A stretch of DNA of 64,000 nt from Brevibacillus brevis (lineage in GTDB: Bacteria; Bacillota; Bacilli; Brevibacillales; Brevibacillaceae), in the NCBI RefSeq assembly GCF_900637055.1, contig NZ_LR134338.1, positions 27,501-91,500 of the forward strand. The letters are read 5' to 3'. How positions within the stretch are numbered: position 1 is the stretch's first letter; each line of letters begins with the position of its first letter. Both the position numbers and the translations under genes were made by a program. Under the pieces are notes generated by a model. That model made no database searches. It was given only the letters and a program-made list of their open reading frames with translations, and was not told the DNA's origin. Positions 37,110 to 46,330 of this stretch are shown one piece after another.

Positions 37110-38822
37110 TTATAAGGCTTTGTCTTTCAGATATTGAACGACCTCGTCTACAGTAGAGAGTGTAAGAACGTGCTCAGCCAATTGCTTCGCTTCCTCTACG
37201 CTGGTGGAGCGGATACGTTCTTTGACTTTTGGCATTACCGAAGCGGCACCGCTGAACTCATCGAGCCCCAATCCGAGCAAGAGCTTGGTAGCCAACGGAT
37301 CTCCCGCCATTTCCCCACACAGCCCAGTCCAAATGCCCGCCCGATGGGAAGCTTCGATGACTTGGGAAATCAATCGTAAAACAGCTGGATGGTAGTAGCT
37401 GTACAGCTCGGCGATATTGGCATTCATCCGGTCTACTGCTAGGGTATATTGAACGAGATCATTCGTGCCGATGCTGAAAAAGTCTACCTCTTTCGCAAAC
37501 GCATCTGCTTGCAGGCAAGCACCCGGAATCTCCATCATCATGCCTACTGCGATCTTCTCGTCAAAAGCGATCCCTTCTGCCCGCAGCTCTGCTTTTGCTT
37601 GCTCCAGCAATCGTTTGGCTTCACGCAGCTGCTCCAAATGGGAAATCATCGGGAACATGATCAGCAGGCGGCCAAATGCGCTGGCACGCAAGAGAGCGCG
37701 TAATTGCACCAGGAACAATTCCGGTCTGGCTAACGAGATGCGCATGGCGCGGAAACCAAGGAACGGGTTTTCCTCCTGTGGAAGCGCGAGGGCTGGCAAA
37801 TGCTTGTCACCGCCAACATCCAAGGTGCGAATGATGACCGGCTTGTCGCCAAAAGCAGCGGCTACGTGCTTGTATGCAGCAAATTGTTCGGCCTCATCGG
37901 GAAGAGTGCTGCGATCCATGAACAAAAACTCGGAGCGGAACAACCCGATTCCTTCTACACCAGATGCGATCAGTGCATCAGATTCTTCTGGCACAGCCAT
38001 GTTTGCCATCAGGTGAACGCGGTGACCATCGGTTGTTTCGGCAGGCAGATCTTTAATGGCTTCGTACCATTGGCGTTCCTTTGCTTCCTGTGCGGCTTTT
38101 TCCTGATAGGCCGTCAGTGTATCCGCATCAGGCGAAACAATGAGCTGTCCAGAGGTTCCATCGATGATCAACAAACTTCCGGAGTCTACTTTTTCCATCA
38201 AGGTATCGCCTGCACCCATGACAGCGGGAATTCCGAGAGAGCGTGCCAATATGGCTGCATGAGAGGTAGCGCCGCCTTTTGCCGTGACAATTCCCCGTAC
38301 ATGCTGGAGCGGAAGCTGAAGCGTCTCGGATGGGGTGACGTCCCATGCAACCAGGATAAAAGGCTCTTCCGGGTAGGAGATGACGGTGTCACCGCCCGAA
38401 ATATTTCGAATCAGACGGCGGCTCACATCACGAATATCATCCGCGCGCTCTTTCATGTAGGCATCGTTCATACTCTCAAAGAGAGCAATGAACTGATCGG
38501 CTACTTGCGAGACGGCAGCAGATGCCGCCAGTTGTTGATTTTCAATGAGCGCACTCATCTCCCCCACAAATGCCGGGTCATCCAAAAAGGCGATATGAGC
38601 AGAGAGGATGGCCGCTTTTTCCGAGCCTAGTTGTTCCTCTGTCTGTTCTTTTAGCTTTTCCAGTTGTTCGCGAGCTTGCTCGACGCTCTTGCTCAGTAGT
38701 CCTAGCTCCTGAGTTGTATCCACTGGAGTGGTGGACTCTGCCTGCGTGATGGCTGTTTCGTGTGTGAGGCGTAAAACAGGGGCAATCGAAATGCCAGCGG
38801 AAACCGGGATTCCTTTTAACAT
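37110..38822 (-). CDS. ptsI: PTS enzyme I
   Basis: Phosphoenolpyruvate-protein phosphotransferase, 570 residues; it passes phosphate from PEP to HPr. The phospho-histidine segment GGATSHAAILARSLGIPAVMG is near residue 190. The PEP-binding C-terminal barrel has FRSEFLFMDR, DVGGDKHLPAL, MMEIPGACLQADAFAKEVDF and the catalytic-loop Cys in GLCGEMAGDP. It follows ptsH after 31 bp. Confidence 0.98.
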   Translation of the reverse strand: MLKGIPVSAGISIAPVLRLTHETAITQAESTTPVDTTQELGLLSKSVEQAREQLEKLKEQTEEQLGSEKAAILSAHIAFLDDPAFVGEMSALIENQQLAASAAVSQVADQFIALFESMNDAYMKERADDIRDVSRRLIRNISGGDTVISYPEEPFILVAWDVTPSETLQLPLQHVRGIVTAKGGATSHAAILARSLGIPAVMGAGDTLMEKVDSGSLLIIDGTSGQLIVSPDADTLTAYQEKAAQEAKERQWYEAIKDLPAETTDGHRVHLMANMAVPEESDALIASGVEGIGLFRSEFLFMDRSTLPDEAEQFAAYKHVAAAFGDKPVIIRTLDVGGDKHLPALALPQEENPFLGFRAMRISLARPELFLVQLRALLRASAFGRLLIMFPMISHLEQLREAKRLLEQAKAELRAEGIAFDEKIAVGMMMEIPGACLQADAFAKEVDFFSIGTNDLVQYTLAVDRMNANIAELYSYYHPAVLRLISQVIEASHRAGIWTGLCGEMAGDPLATKLLLGLGLDEFSGAASVMPKVKERIRSTSVEEAKQLAEHVLTLSTVDEVVQYLKDKAL

Positions 38823-38853
38823 ACATCCTTCACCTTCCTGTCCGTCGTTTACA

Positions 38854-39120
38854 CTATATGTTTGACGAGGATTGCTCCAACAGCTGCTGAATCGCAGTGG
38901 CTACGTTTTGTTCATCCGCTCCGTCGATCTGAACGGTCAGGGTATCGCCTTGGGAGACACCCAACGTCATGATGCCGAGAATGCTTTTGCCATCTGCGTG
39001 TTTTGTCCCTTTGCTCAGCGTAATCTTTGACTGAGATTGCGACGAACAATTCACGAGTAGAGCTGCTGGTCTCGCGTGGAGCCCACCCTCTACATTGACG
39101 GTTACTTCAAATTGAACCAT
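38854..39120 (-). CDS. ptsH: PTS phosphocarrier HPr
   Basis: 88 residues. His15 in EGGLHARPAALL receives phosphate from EI. Ser46 in DGKSILGIM is the HPr-kinase site that couples to CcpA control. Between EIIA and ptsI in the operon. Confidence 0.98.
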   Translation of the reverse strand: MVQFEVTVNVEGGLHARPAALLVNCSSQSQSKITLSKGTKHADGKSILGIMTLGVSQGDTLTVQIDGADEQNVATAIQQLLEQSSSNI

Positions 39121-39149
39121 GTTGTACCTCCTTCAACCATGCGCTTCGC

Positions 39150-39644
39150 TTATTTTAAGACGACAGTCATCAGTGGCTCTTGGCCTGCTTGCACAGTTGC
39201 TTTTGCCACCACATTTTTTTCAGCAACCCGATCACCGTTCGTAATAACGATTGGTGTTACGATCGGACAGCCCGCTTCTTCCAGTACACTCTTGTCGAAT
39301 TGGATGAGCTTGTCGCCAGCTTTGACTTGATCGCCAACGGAGACAAATGGGGTAAAGCCTTTTCCGTTTAATTTCACGGTATCAATACCGATATGCATCA
39401 ATATCTCGAGACCGCTTTCAGTCGACAGCCCAATAGCATGGTGAGTAGGGAAAAGATGCGTTACCTTTCCATCGATAGGGGAGACGAGAGTGTCTGCACT
39501 TGGTAAAATCGCTACACCATCACCGACGACTTTGCCTGCGAATACAGGATCAGGAACTTCAGACAGGGGTAGTACGGTACCTGTTAATGGTGCAAGAAAG
39601 GTTACCTCTTGTTGTTTTTTCCGGGAAAAAAGACTGCGTAGCAT
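39150..39644 (-). CDS. PTS EIIA, glucose type
   Basis: 164 residues (MLRSLFSRKKQQEVTF...), the free-standing glucose/GlcNAc-class EIIA. It takes phosphate from HPr on the His in LEILMHIGIDTV; the partner His lies in THHAIGL. ATG 39644 with AAAAGGAGG is preferred to an upstream in-frame ATG inside the RAT/terminator region. It presumably feeds the EIICB encoded downstream. Confidence 0.94.
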   Translation of the reverse strand: MLRSLFSRKKQQEVTFLAPLTGTVLPLSEVPDPVFAGKVVGDGVAILPSADTLVSPIDGKVTHLFPTHHAIGLSTESGLEILMHIGIDTVKLNGKGFTPFVSVGDQVKAGDKLIQFDKSVLEEAGCPIVTPIVITNGDRVAEKNVVAKATVQAGQEPLMTVVLK

Positions 39645-39668
39645 AGTATCCTCCTTTTGCGTCTGAAC

Positions 39669-39760
39669 CAAAAAAGGCATGAGACGGTTGAATTCATACG
39701 ACGACATACTTACTATGTCCGTATGATCTCACCGCTCATGCCTAGTCGAGCTAGTAACAC
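39669..39760 (-). promoter_or_regulatory. RAT antiterminator overlapping terminator, before EIIA gene
   Basis: On the minus strand a GlcT/LicT-type RAT (GTGTTACTAGCTCGACTAGG then CATGAGC) shares GGCATGAG with a terminator whose other arm is CTCATGCC followed by TTTTTT. Antitermination by the BglG-type protein encoded just upstream would allow EIIA-HPr-EI expression. Confidence 0.8.
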
Positions 39761-39773
39761 GCAGGATTATGAT

Positions 39774-40631
39774 TTAATTTTGTTGTAATAAGCGATAAAG
39801 GTGCAGAGCCATGTAACCAACCTCGTCTTCTGGTACAGCAATCTCGAGACGGGTGGAGATGTATTGAGCCAGCTCTGTTGCCAATTGATAGGCTTCTGGC
39901 ATGGTGGTTTTGACTCGGTCCAGAAGCGGGTTCTTGATGAATTTTTGCTGACGGATGCGCTCAACGGCAAAGCGCAAATGGGTAATGAGGCGAACGTAAT
40001 CAATGGTACTGCGTTCAATCGTAATGGCTGTTCGCTCTTCAATCAGGCTTACCAAGTCTGTGATGATGTTGGTGAATTGGACAGCCTTTTTTACTGGGAC
40101 GTAGCTGATCGCGGAGTGAATGTGCAAGGCCAGAAATCCGATTTCACTATCGGGAATGTCCAGGTCGAATGCGTTTTTGATCATATCCGCTGCCCGATTC
40201 GCCAGTGCGTACTCTTTCGTGTACAGCGTCTGGATTTCGAACAAAAACGGATTCACGATCTCCATGCCGTTATTGAGCCGATAGATCGCAAACTGGATAT
40301 GGTCAGGCAAGGCAACATGGACGTGTTCGTTTAATTCTGGCGTAATTTCACTCGCAATGAGAGCGATAATTTCTTCCGCAATTCCTACGACAGCAGGATC
40401 TACTTGGCTCAAGATGTTCTGATACTGCTTCTGATGATTTTCATTTTCGAGCATGAAGCGCTTTTCCACACGCGAGTCTTGGGCGGGGATGGTATTCCCG
40501 GGTTTTGCGCCAAATCCGATTCCTTTTCCGAACAGGACAATTTCTTGTCCGGATCCGGGTTCTTCTACGAGTACGACGTTATGGTTCAACACACGCGTAA
40601 TTGCGTACGTTTTTTCCTTTTCACGGGACAA
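39774..40631 (-). CDS. glcT: BglG-family transcriptional antiterminator (GlcT-like)
   Basis: 285 residues. The N-terminal CAT RNA-binding domain (YAITRVLNHNVVLVEEPGSG, IVLFGKGIGFGAKPG) is followed by two PRD domains with phosphorylatable histidines (EHVHVALPDHIQFAI, GFLALHIHS; second PRD: LITHLRFAVERI, GYMALHLYRL). TTG 40631 with AAAGGTGG is my preferred start; ATG 40670 has no good binding site. It controls the PTS genes through the two RATs, including its own leader. Confidence 0.9.
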   Translation of the reverse strand: MSREKEKTYAITRVLNHNVVLVEEPGSGQEIVLFGKGIGFGAKPGNTIPAQDSRVEKRFMLENENHQKQYQNILSQVDPAVVGIAEEIIALIASEITPELNEHVHVALPDHIQFAIYRLNNGMEIVNPFLFEIQTLYTKEYALANRAADMIKNAFDLDIPDSEIGFLALHIHSAISYVPVKKAVQFTNIITDLVSLIEERTAITIERSTIDYVRLITHLRFAVERIRQQKFIKNPLLDRVKTTMPEAYQLATELAQYISTRLEIAVPEDEVGYMALHLYRLLQQN

Positions 40632-40742
40632 TCCATTCCACCACCTTTTGATAGACAAAAAACGGTCCATGACCGTATTTGCTTACCGCAAGCGGTCACA
40701 TCCAATTTAATGAAAAACGCCGATGAACCATGACGTTAATCA

Positions 40743-40815
40743 GAAAAAAGAGCCGAAAAAACCTTTTTAACAAGAAAAAGATCTTCTCGGCTCATGCCTG
40801 CATTACCAGTAACAC
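40743..40815 (-). promoter_or_regulatory. RAT antiterminator/terminator before glcT
   Basis: Minus strand: GTGTTACTGGTAATGCAGGC then ATGAGC (RAT, 40790-40815), overlapping GAGCCGA paired with TCGGCTC and a T run. It closely fits GlcT-type RATs and implies autoregulation. Confidence 0.85.
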
Positions 40816-40821
40816 GCCTTG

Positions 40822-40835
40822 TGAAAACGCTTCAA
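40822..40835 (-). promoter_or_regulatory. Near-match cre box upstream of glcT
   Basis: TGAAAACGCTTCAA matches the cre consensus except for the last CA (AA here); located just upstream of the RAT. Confidence 0.4.
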
Positions 40836-40956
40836 TTAAAGCTTATAATAGCTCACGTCTCGTACATTGTCAATCACCCTATTAACCGGAAAAACACAGT
40901 GGGCAGGAGAAGCAGGAGCCTGTCCCGAATTGTTTGAACCAACAAAGATAGGGGCA

Positions 40957-41000
40957 AAACAAAGCCAAGCGGACGCCTCATTAGCAATCCGCCCGCTTTG
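40957..41000 (-). terminator. Terminator of the YkuK-like gene
   Basis: CAAAGCGGGCGGA pairs with TCCGCTTGGCTTTG on the minus strand, followed by TTTTG. Confidence 0.75.
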
Positions 41001-41498
41001 TTACTTGGTGTACTTGTCGGCAATCGTAGATGCACAGAAGGAGTTCGGTTTGATCTCGGCACGAAAGTGATTGGTTTCTGCTAAGCTCAACAAAGACTGG
41101 ATAAACTTACGGGTAGGACCATTCGTGCCGATATCAAAATGCAGGCGGATGGGAGTATCTAAGTGGCGGTCCCGCAAATATTGGCGTACTTCTGTGGCAA
41201 GTCCGACTGCGTACATCGCTTCCTGAAATATACGCTGTTGCAAAGATGAGTACCGGCGTTCTTGAAATTTGTGATAAAAGAAGGTTCCCCCATGGCCGGG
41301 ACGAATCACTGTGATAACTAGGGCAAAAAAAGTCCCGCGGCTTTTTAATTGAGAGTCGGCCCCCACAATAATTTCAAATGGACCACCTATGGATGAGATG
41401 GTATGTTCGATGTGGGAAAACACTTCTTCTTTTGCCAGTAGACCTCTAGTCGGACTGTGAAAGCGATCAAATAACGTATTTGCAGAGGTTAAGCCCAC
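41001..41498 (-). CDS. YkuK-like RNase H-fold protein (DUF458)
   Basis: 165 residues. It resembles the DUF458/YkuK family, which adopts a ribonuclease H-like fold. Signature segments: IIVGADSQLKSRGTFFALVI (first acidic residue) and RLHFDIGTNGPTRKFIQSLL. No demonstrated function. Between the PTS operon and tadA. Confidence 0.85.
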   Translation of the reverse strand: MGLTSANTLFDRFHSPTRGLLAKEEVFSHIEHTISSIGGPFEIIVGADSQLKSRGTFFALVITVIRPGHGGTFFYHKFQERRYSSLQQRIFQEAMYAVGLATEVRQYLRDRHLDTPIRLHFDIGTNGPTRKFIQSLLSLAETNHFRAEIKPNSFCASTIADKYTK

Positions 41499-41627
41499 TC
41501 ACATCCCTCCAGAAAGAGGCTAACAATGATTTGCATACTTCTGTTCCCTTACATCATTAATGTATGTAATCTCTCAGATAGTATGTGAATGGGTTAGGAC
41601 AAAAACTTCTTGAATCAACTTTTTTAG

Positions 41628-42180
<553 letters not shown>

Positions 42181-42182
42181 AC

Positions 42183-42212
42183 AAACCGTCTGCATGCAGG
42201 CGGTTTTTTATT
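42183..42212 (+). terminator. Terminator in the tadA/rsuA gap
   Basis: AAACCGTCTGCATGCAGGCGGTTTTTTAT forms a compact hairpin with a T run. Confidence 0.85.
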
Positions 42213-42927
42213 TGTTTACGTTTTGCAGCATGTTCAGCTCTTCTTCGGTCAGTTCGCGATACTCACCAGGGGCGAGTGACGGGTCAAGGTGAAGCGGGCC
42301 CATACGAATCCGTTGCAGATAGGTGACCTGCAGGTCGAAAGCAGCAAACATCCGCTTTACCTGATGGAACTTTCCCTCCATGATGGTGACGCGAATCTCT
42401 GATGTTTCTCCCGAAGAGATAATCTCCAGCTTGGCTGGCAGTGTAGTAAAGTCCTCCAATTCCACGCCCTTGGCAAACTCCTGTACATGGTGCTCCGTGA
42501 CCCGGCCATCAATGCGGGCAAAGTATTCCTTGTCTACTTTCTTTTTCGGGGACAAGAGGCTATGGGAGAGCTGACCGTCATTGGTCAACAGCAAGAGACC
42601 CTCTGTATCAATATCCAGTCGGCCTACCGGATGCACTTTGATTGCCCATTCGTACGGGAGCAAGTCCACTACGGTTTCATGGACATTGTCCTCTGTAGCA
42701 GAAACCACTCCAGGCGGCTTGTTTAGTAAAACGTATACCCAGCGCTTGAAGTTAAGCGGTTCTCCATCCACAAGGATTTCCTGTTCCTCGGGAATAACGT
42801 GCATCCCCGGGTCTGTTGCGACAACGCCGTCTACGACGATCAGTCGCTGCTTTACTAATGCTTTCACTTCCTTGCGCGTGCCGATTGCCATATTGGCCAG
42901 CACCTTGTCCAAACGTTCACGTTTCAT
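42208..42927 (-). CDS. rsuA: 16S rRNA pseudouridine synthase (RsuA family)
   Basis: 239 residues. An S4 RNA-binding domain (ERLDKVLANMAIGTRKEVKA) is followed by the catalytic RsuA/RluB/E/F domain with its aspartate in VGRLDIDTEGLLLLTNDG. The length favours RsuA (16S U516) over RluB/E/F, but the target base cannot be proved here. ATG with a GAGGAAC site. Confidence 0.9.
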   Translation of the reverse strand: MKRERLDKVLANMAIGTRKEVKALVKQRLIVVDGVVATDPGMHVIPEEQEILVDGEPLNFKRWVYVLLNKPPGVVSATEDNVHETVVDLLPYEWAIKVHPVGRLDIDTEGLLLLTNDGQLSHSLLSPKKKVDKEYFARIDGRVTEHHVQEFAKGVELEDFTTLPAKLEIISSGETSEIRVTIMEGKFHQVKRMFAAFDLQVTYLQRIRMGPLHLDPSLAPGEYRELTEEELNMLQNVNK

Positions 42928-43086
42928 ATATGTTCCTCACTTTTCTTCTGATCGGATACCAATCGGGTGTGCTGTTATTAGTTTGGCCTAATGAGCCGCG
43001 CAAATCAAGGGGCATGCAGAGGAATGAGTCTTGCATTTTTGACTGTATTTTGCTATAGTAGATAATGTTTCTGACAAACCAAATAT

Positions 43087-43175
43087 GGAGAGATACCCAA
43101 GTGGTCATAAGGGGACGCACTCGAAATGCGTTAGGCGTCGTGAGGCGTGCGTGGGTTCGAATCCCACTCTCTCCG
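43087..43175 (+). tRNA. tRNA-Ser (anticodon CGA)
   Basis: An 89-nt class II tRNA. Acceptor GGAGAGA pairs with TCTCTCC, anticodon loop CTCGAAA gives CGA, a long variable arm follows, and the T arm is GTGGG-TTCGAAT-CCCAC. CCA is not encoded. Confidence 0.95.
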
Positions 43176-43201
43176 CTTAGATTTTTCGGATCGAAGAGAA
43201 T

Positions 43202-43245
43202 GAAGCATAAGTTTGCCGCTATGGTGAGCTTATGCTTTATTTTTG
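43202..43245 (+). terminator. tRNA-Ser terminator
   Basis: GAAGCATAAG pairs with CTTATGCTTT over a 16-nt loop, T-rich tail. Confidence 0.8.
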
Positions 43246-43264
43246 TAGAAAACGGGAGTTCCAG

Positions 43265-43708
43265 CTAGAAGCTTTTGATAAAATTTTTCTGATCCTTTGT
43301 AAATAAATAGCCACGTCGTTCATAGAACCTGTGAGCATGTATGCGAATTGGGTGGGATAACAGCTTTATCCCGGAAAATCCATTGTTCTTTCCCCACTGT
43401 TCCAGCTGTTCAATCAACATGTTACCTACACCTTGATTCCTATACGTTTCTTTCACAACAAATCCCAAGACATTTACAAGAGAGTCGGAAAAAAGCAATT
43501 CATAAGGGCTTCCATGAATATATCCGATGACTTCGTTATTTTGCTCACAAACAAAGATCATATCATTTGTTTTCTTTGTGATGATTTCGATTTTCTCTTT
43601 TACCTGATCTTCGGTAAATACATGCAGATTCGGGTTAAATTCTAGGTTTAACAAATAAATATCACGATAATCCGTGACCCTAATTTCTCTCACACTTTTT
43701 TGTCCCAT
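43265..43708 (-). CDS. GNAT-family N-acetyltransferase
   Basis: 147 residues from ATG 43708 (GAGGCG upstream; a TTG at 43723 would add five residues). Acetyl-CoA fold signature: NVLGFVVKETYRNQGVGNML (motif A, Q/RxxGxG/A) then FYERRGYLF. The acceptor substrate is unknown. Confidence 0.88.
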   Translation of the reverse strand: MGQKSVREIRVTDYRDIYLLNLEFNPNLHVFTEDQVKEKIEIITKKTNDMIFVCEQNNEVIGYIHGSPYELLFSDSLVNVLGFVVKETYRNQGVGNMLIEQLEQWGKNNGFSGIKLLSHPIRIHAHRFYERRGYLFTKDQKNFIKSF

Positions 43709-43796
43709 ATTTGAACGCCTCAATTCGTTGTATGGTGCTGTCCTCCTAGGTAATGGCTCAGGTGGGACAGCATTTTCTTTTTTCTATCACAAAAAC

Positions 43797-43821
43797 TGTA
43801 AGCAAATTTCATTTTTGCGTC
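43797..43821 (+). promoter_or_regulatory. Weak candidate ECF promoter
   Basis: TGTAAG (43797-43802) and CGTC (43818-43821) lie 15 bp apart upstream of the second ECF gene. It resembles ECF promoters but the spacing is short. Confidence 0.3.
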
Positions 43822-43855
43822 TAATAAGATACAAACTTCATAAAGGAGCGTACGA

Positions 43856-44386
43856 ATGGATTCCGATGACCGAATAGAGCGATGGTTCCAGCAATACGGC
43901 CATGATATTTACAATTACCTCGCGTATTTTACCGGACGTAGAGATGTGGAAGATTTAGTCCAGGAGGTTTTTACGAAGGCGCTAAGAGCCTTATCAAGCT
44001 ATGAAGGCAGAGCACAGCCCAAAACATGGCTTCTGACCATCGCGCGCCATGCAGCGATTGATTATAGGCGAAAGCAAAAAATGATGGATTGGTTCCCCGA
44101 AAACGTCCTTCGACTCCTCACTTCCAAAGAGCGTACACCTGAGAAGGCATTGGTGTTAAAGGAACAATTGCACGAAGTTTATGAAGCGATGAATCACCTG
44201 AAAAGCACATATCGAGAAGTTCTGATCCTGCGGTTGATCGAGGGAGTATCTACAGTAGAGACAGCGGAAATCTTGGGCTGGAGTGAAGCAAAAGTCAGTA
44301 CGACGCTCCATCGAGCCATCAAGGAATTGCAAAAACAAATGGGCAATAACGGCAGGGAGGTCCATCTACATGACGCCATCTTTTGA
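43856..44386 (+). CDS. ECF RNA polymerase sigma factor
   Basis: 176 residues. Region 2: RRDVEDLVQEVFTKALRALS and PKTWLLTIARHAAIDYRRKQ. Region 4: YREVLILRLIEGVSTVETAE, ILGWSEAKVSTTLHRAIKEL. ATG 43856 with AAAGGAGC. It overlaps the following gene by 17 bp, implying a sigma/anti-sigma pair. Confidence 0.93.
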   Translation: MDSDDRIERWFQQYGHDIYNYLAYFTGRRDVEDLVQEVFTKALRALSSYEGRAQPKTWLLTIARHAAIDYRRKQKMMDWFPENVLRLLTSKERTPEKALVLKEQLHEVYEAMNHLKSTYREVLILRLIEGVSTVETAEILGWSEAKVSTTLHRAIKELQKQMGNNGREVHLHDAIF

Positions 44387-45683
44387 AGAAAAAGAAATAA
44401 GCACAATGCTTCAATCATTTCCGTCGCTTCAGATGGACGAGGACAAACGACGTGAAATCGCGAGTCATATCCGTCGAGAAAGGGAGCTGCTCAAACAGAT
44501 GAAAAGGCGAAAAAAGTATGCCAAGGCCATCGGGGGCGTAGCTGCTTCATTTGCTTTATTGTTTATCGCTTATCAGTGGATGCCTCCCGAGGTAACCCCT
44601 TCCGTACCAAGCGCACAACAGATGAATACAGGGGAGAGTCAAAAGGCACAAGCCGCGGAAACTTCATCCCAAGCCGATATGGTTCTGACCCTCGATTCAC
44701 AAATTCAGGAGTATGTAGAAGAAGCGATACATAAGACCGACAAAGCCTATCAGCCCGAGAACATGACGGTAATCGTTACCGATCCAAATACTGGAGAAAT
44801 TCTTGGGATGGGGAATCTGAAAAAACAGGATGCCAATGACCGGGTTCCAGACATAGTAAAAGCGAAACCAGATCCTGTGGCCGCATTTCCGATCGTGACG
44901 TTGGCGGCAGCTATTGAAGAGGAAAAGTATAAGAACTACGAAACTTACGAGTCCGGAACCTACGAGATTACCCCAGGCAAGTTTATAAAAGACCATAATG
45001 TTGGGAAGGGCTGGGGACAGATTACGTATTTAGAAGGTATCCAACGTTCTTCGAATGTCGCTTTTGCCAAGCTCAGTGAACAGATACCCAATGATTCGTT
45101 GCAGCAATATTTTAAACGGTTCGGTTTTGGAGTGAAAACTGGTACCGAACAAATCAATGAACAGCCTGGAAAGATACCAAACATGGATACTCCCTATGAT
45201 AAGGCAATGGCAGCTTATGGACTTGCGGGTTCTGCCTCTGCCATTCAACAAGTAGCTGCTGTCGGGGCTATTGCCAACGGTGGGGAGTTGATGAAACCCC
45301 ATGTCACGAGGGAGGCAAGGAATCACATTGACAAAGGGCGTCGAGTCATATCAGAAGAAACAGCCAAACAGGTTCGAGAAATTTTAGAGGTGTTAGTAAA
45401 AAACAAACCTGGCTCAGATACAGCCTTTTCCATAAAAGAACATACAGTCGCTGGGCGCACAGGAATCGTAGAGAAACGCGACCAGAAAGGAAACTTCATC
45501 GAAGGAAAATATACGTATTCCTTTATCGGATTTGCACCAAGTGATGATCCAAAGCTATTGGTTTACATAGCTGTTGATGACCCGAACACAGACCTCTGGG
45601 TAAAATTATGGGGACAAGAAATTGTTGCTCCTCCTTTCAAAGAGATCATGGAAAACAGTTTGCAGTATCTCCAGCAACGATGA
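44370..45683 (+). CDS. Anti-sigma factor fused to inactive PBP transpeptidase-like domain
   Basis: 437 residues. Residues 1-50 form a charged cytoplasmic region (FEEKEISTMLQSFPSLQMDE), followed by one membrane helix (51-70, AKAIGGVAASFALLFIAYQW) and a short linker. An extracellular domain like the transpeptidase domain of class B PBPs runs from LTLDSQIQEYVEEAI through MTVIVTDPNTGEILGMGN to QEIVAPPF. The catalytic SxxK position reads A171-A-F-P174, so serine and lysine are both lost. SxN is kept (Ser227-Asn229), and the KTG box reads RTG (363-365). The overlap with the sigma gene and the topology indicate an anti-sigma sensor that may bind peptidoglycan or related ligands without acylation. 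Confidence 0.82.
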   Translation: MTPSFEEKEISTMLQSFPSLQMDEDKRREIASHIRRERELLKQMKRRKKYAKAIGGVAASFALLFIAYQWMPPEVTPSVPSAQQMNTGESQKAQAAETSSQADMVLTLDSQIQEYVEEAIHKTDKAYQPENMTVIVTDPNTGEILGMGNLKKQDANDRVPDIVKAKPDPVAAFPIVTLAAAIEEEKYKNYETYESGTYEITPGKFIKDHNVGKGWGQITYLEGIQRSSNVAFAKLSEQIPNDSLQQYFKRFGFGVKTGTEQINEQPGKIPNMDTPYDKAMAAYGLAGSASAIQQVAAVGAIANGGELMKPHVTREARNHIDKGRRVISEETAKQVREILEVLVKNKPGSDTAFSIKEHTVAGRTGIVEKRDQKGNFIEGKYTYSFIGFAPSDDPKLLVYIAVDDPNTDLWVKLWGQEIVAPPFKEIMENSLQYLQQR

Positions 45684-45703
45684 TCAAGCCATCCATCAAA
45701 AAA

Positions 45704-45752
45704 GGAAGCATGGCGGCATACCCCCAAAGGTATCCGTATGCTTCCTCTTTTT
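45704..45752 (+). terminator. ECF operon terminator
   Basis: GGAAGCAT pairs with ATGCTTCC, with an inner stem, followed by CTTTTTG. Confidence 0.8.
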
Positions 45753-45764
45753 GTTTTCCCCATT

Positions 45765-46193
45765 CTACTTCCTGCAAAAATAAGGCCCACACCACTGGGT
45801 TTCATGGGTCTTCACATACGTCCACGTAAAATCCTTATCTACTACATACACATCGTATTCTTTTTCCAAGTCCGCGACAGAAAACTCCGCAGCATTTTCC
45901 AAGATCAACACTTCGTTTTCAAGCTGGTAAAACACATAGTACGACTCATGGGCAACTTGCTGAAAGGCTTCATCCGCTTCCTCGCGTTCAAGACAATCCC
46001 TCAGCTTATTGCTGAATAAATGCCACAGATACCCCTGGTAGCCATCTTTATTTTTGAGAAAAATCCTGTCTTTATCTTCTTCGGTCAGATGGCTCGCAAA
46101 ATGCTTCTCCCATTCTTCCCGCAAGTATGGTCCCCAAATAGACAGCTCTGTTGTCTTCGTGTTCTTTTCCTTCATCCGGTCAGCTAGTTTCAT
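45765..46193 (-). CDS. DUF4275-family protein
   Basis: 142 residues from ATG 46193 (GGAGG six bases upstream). Conserved-looking blocks: WGPYLREEWEKHFASHLTEE, GYLWHLFSNKLRDCLEREEA, and the C-terminal DFTWTYVKTHETQWCGPYF. This fits the DUF4275 family of Bacillota, function unknown. The Tn3-family transposon lies 18 bp upstream of its ribosome binding site region and may have replaced its native promoter. Confidence 0.8.
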   Translation of the reverse strand: MKLADRMKEKNTKTTELSIWGPYLREEWEKHFASHLTEEDKDRIFLKNKDGYQGYLWHLFSNKLRDCLEREEADEAFQQVAHESYYVFYQLENEVLILENAAEFSVADLEKEYDVYVVDKDFTWTYVKTHETQWCGPYFCRK

Positions 46194-46216
46194 TGGGCGC
46201 CTCCATTTTGGTACAA

Positions 46217-46252
46217 GGGGTACCGCCAGCAAAACGCGAATTTACAACGCTA
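46217..46252 (+). repeat. Left terminal inverted repeat of the Tn3-family element
   Basis: 36 bases matching the reverse complement of 63287-63322 with one mismatch. Similarity continues patchily over about 100 bp (including TTTTCACCACG and GGTGTAACCGGCTTT). Confidence 0.93.
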
Positions 46253-46330
46253 TGGAGTCCTGACACAAAAATAGCCGTTTTCACCACGCTAAGGTGTAAC
46301 CGGCTTTCTTTTTAACTAGAGCTTAACAGC

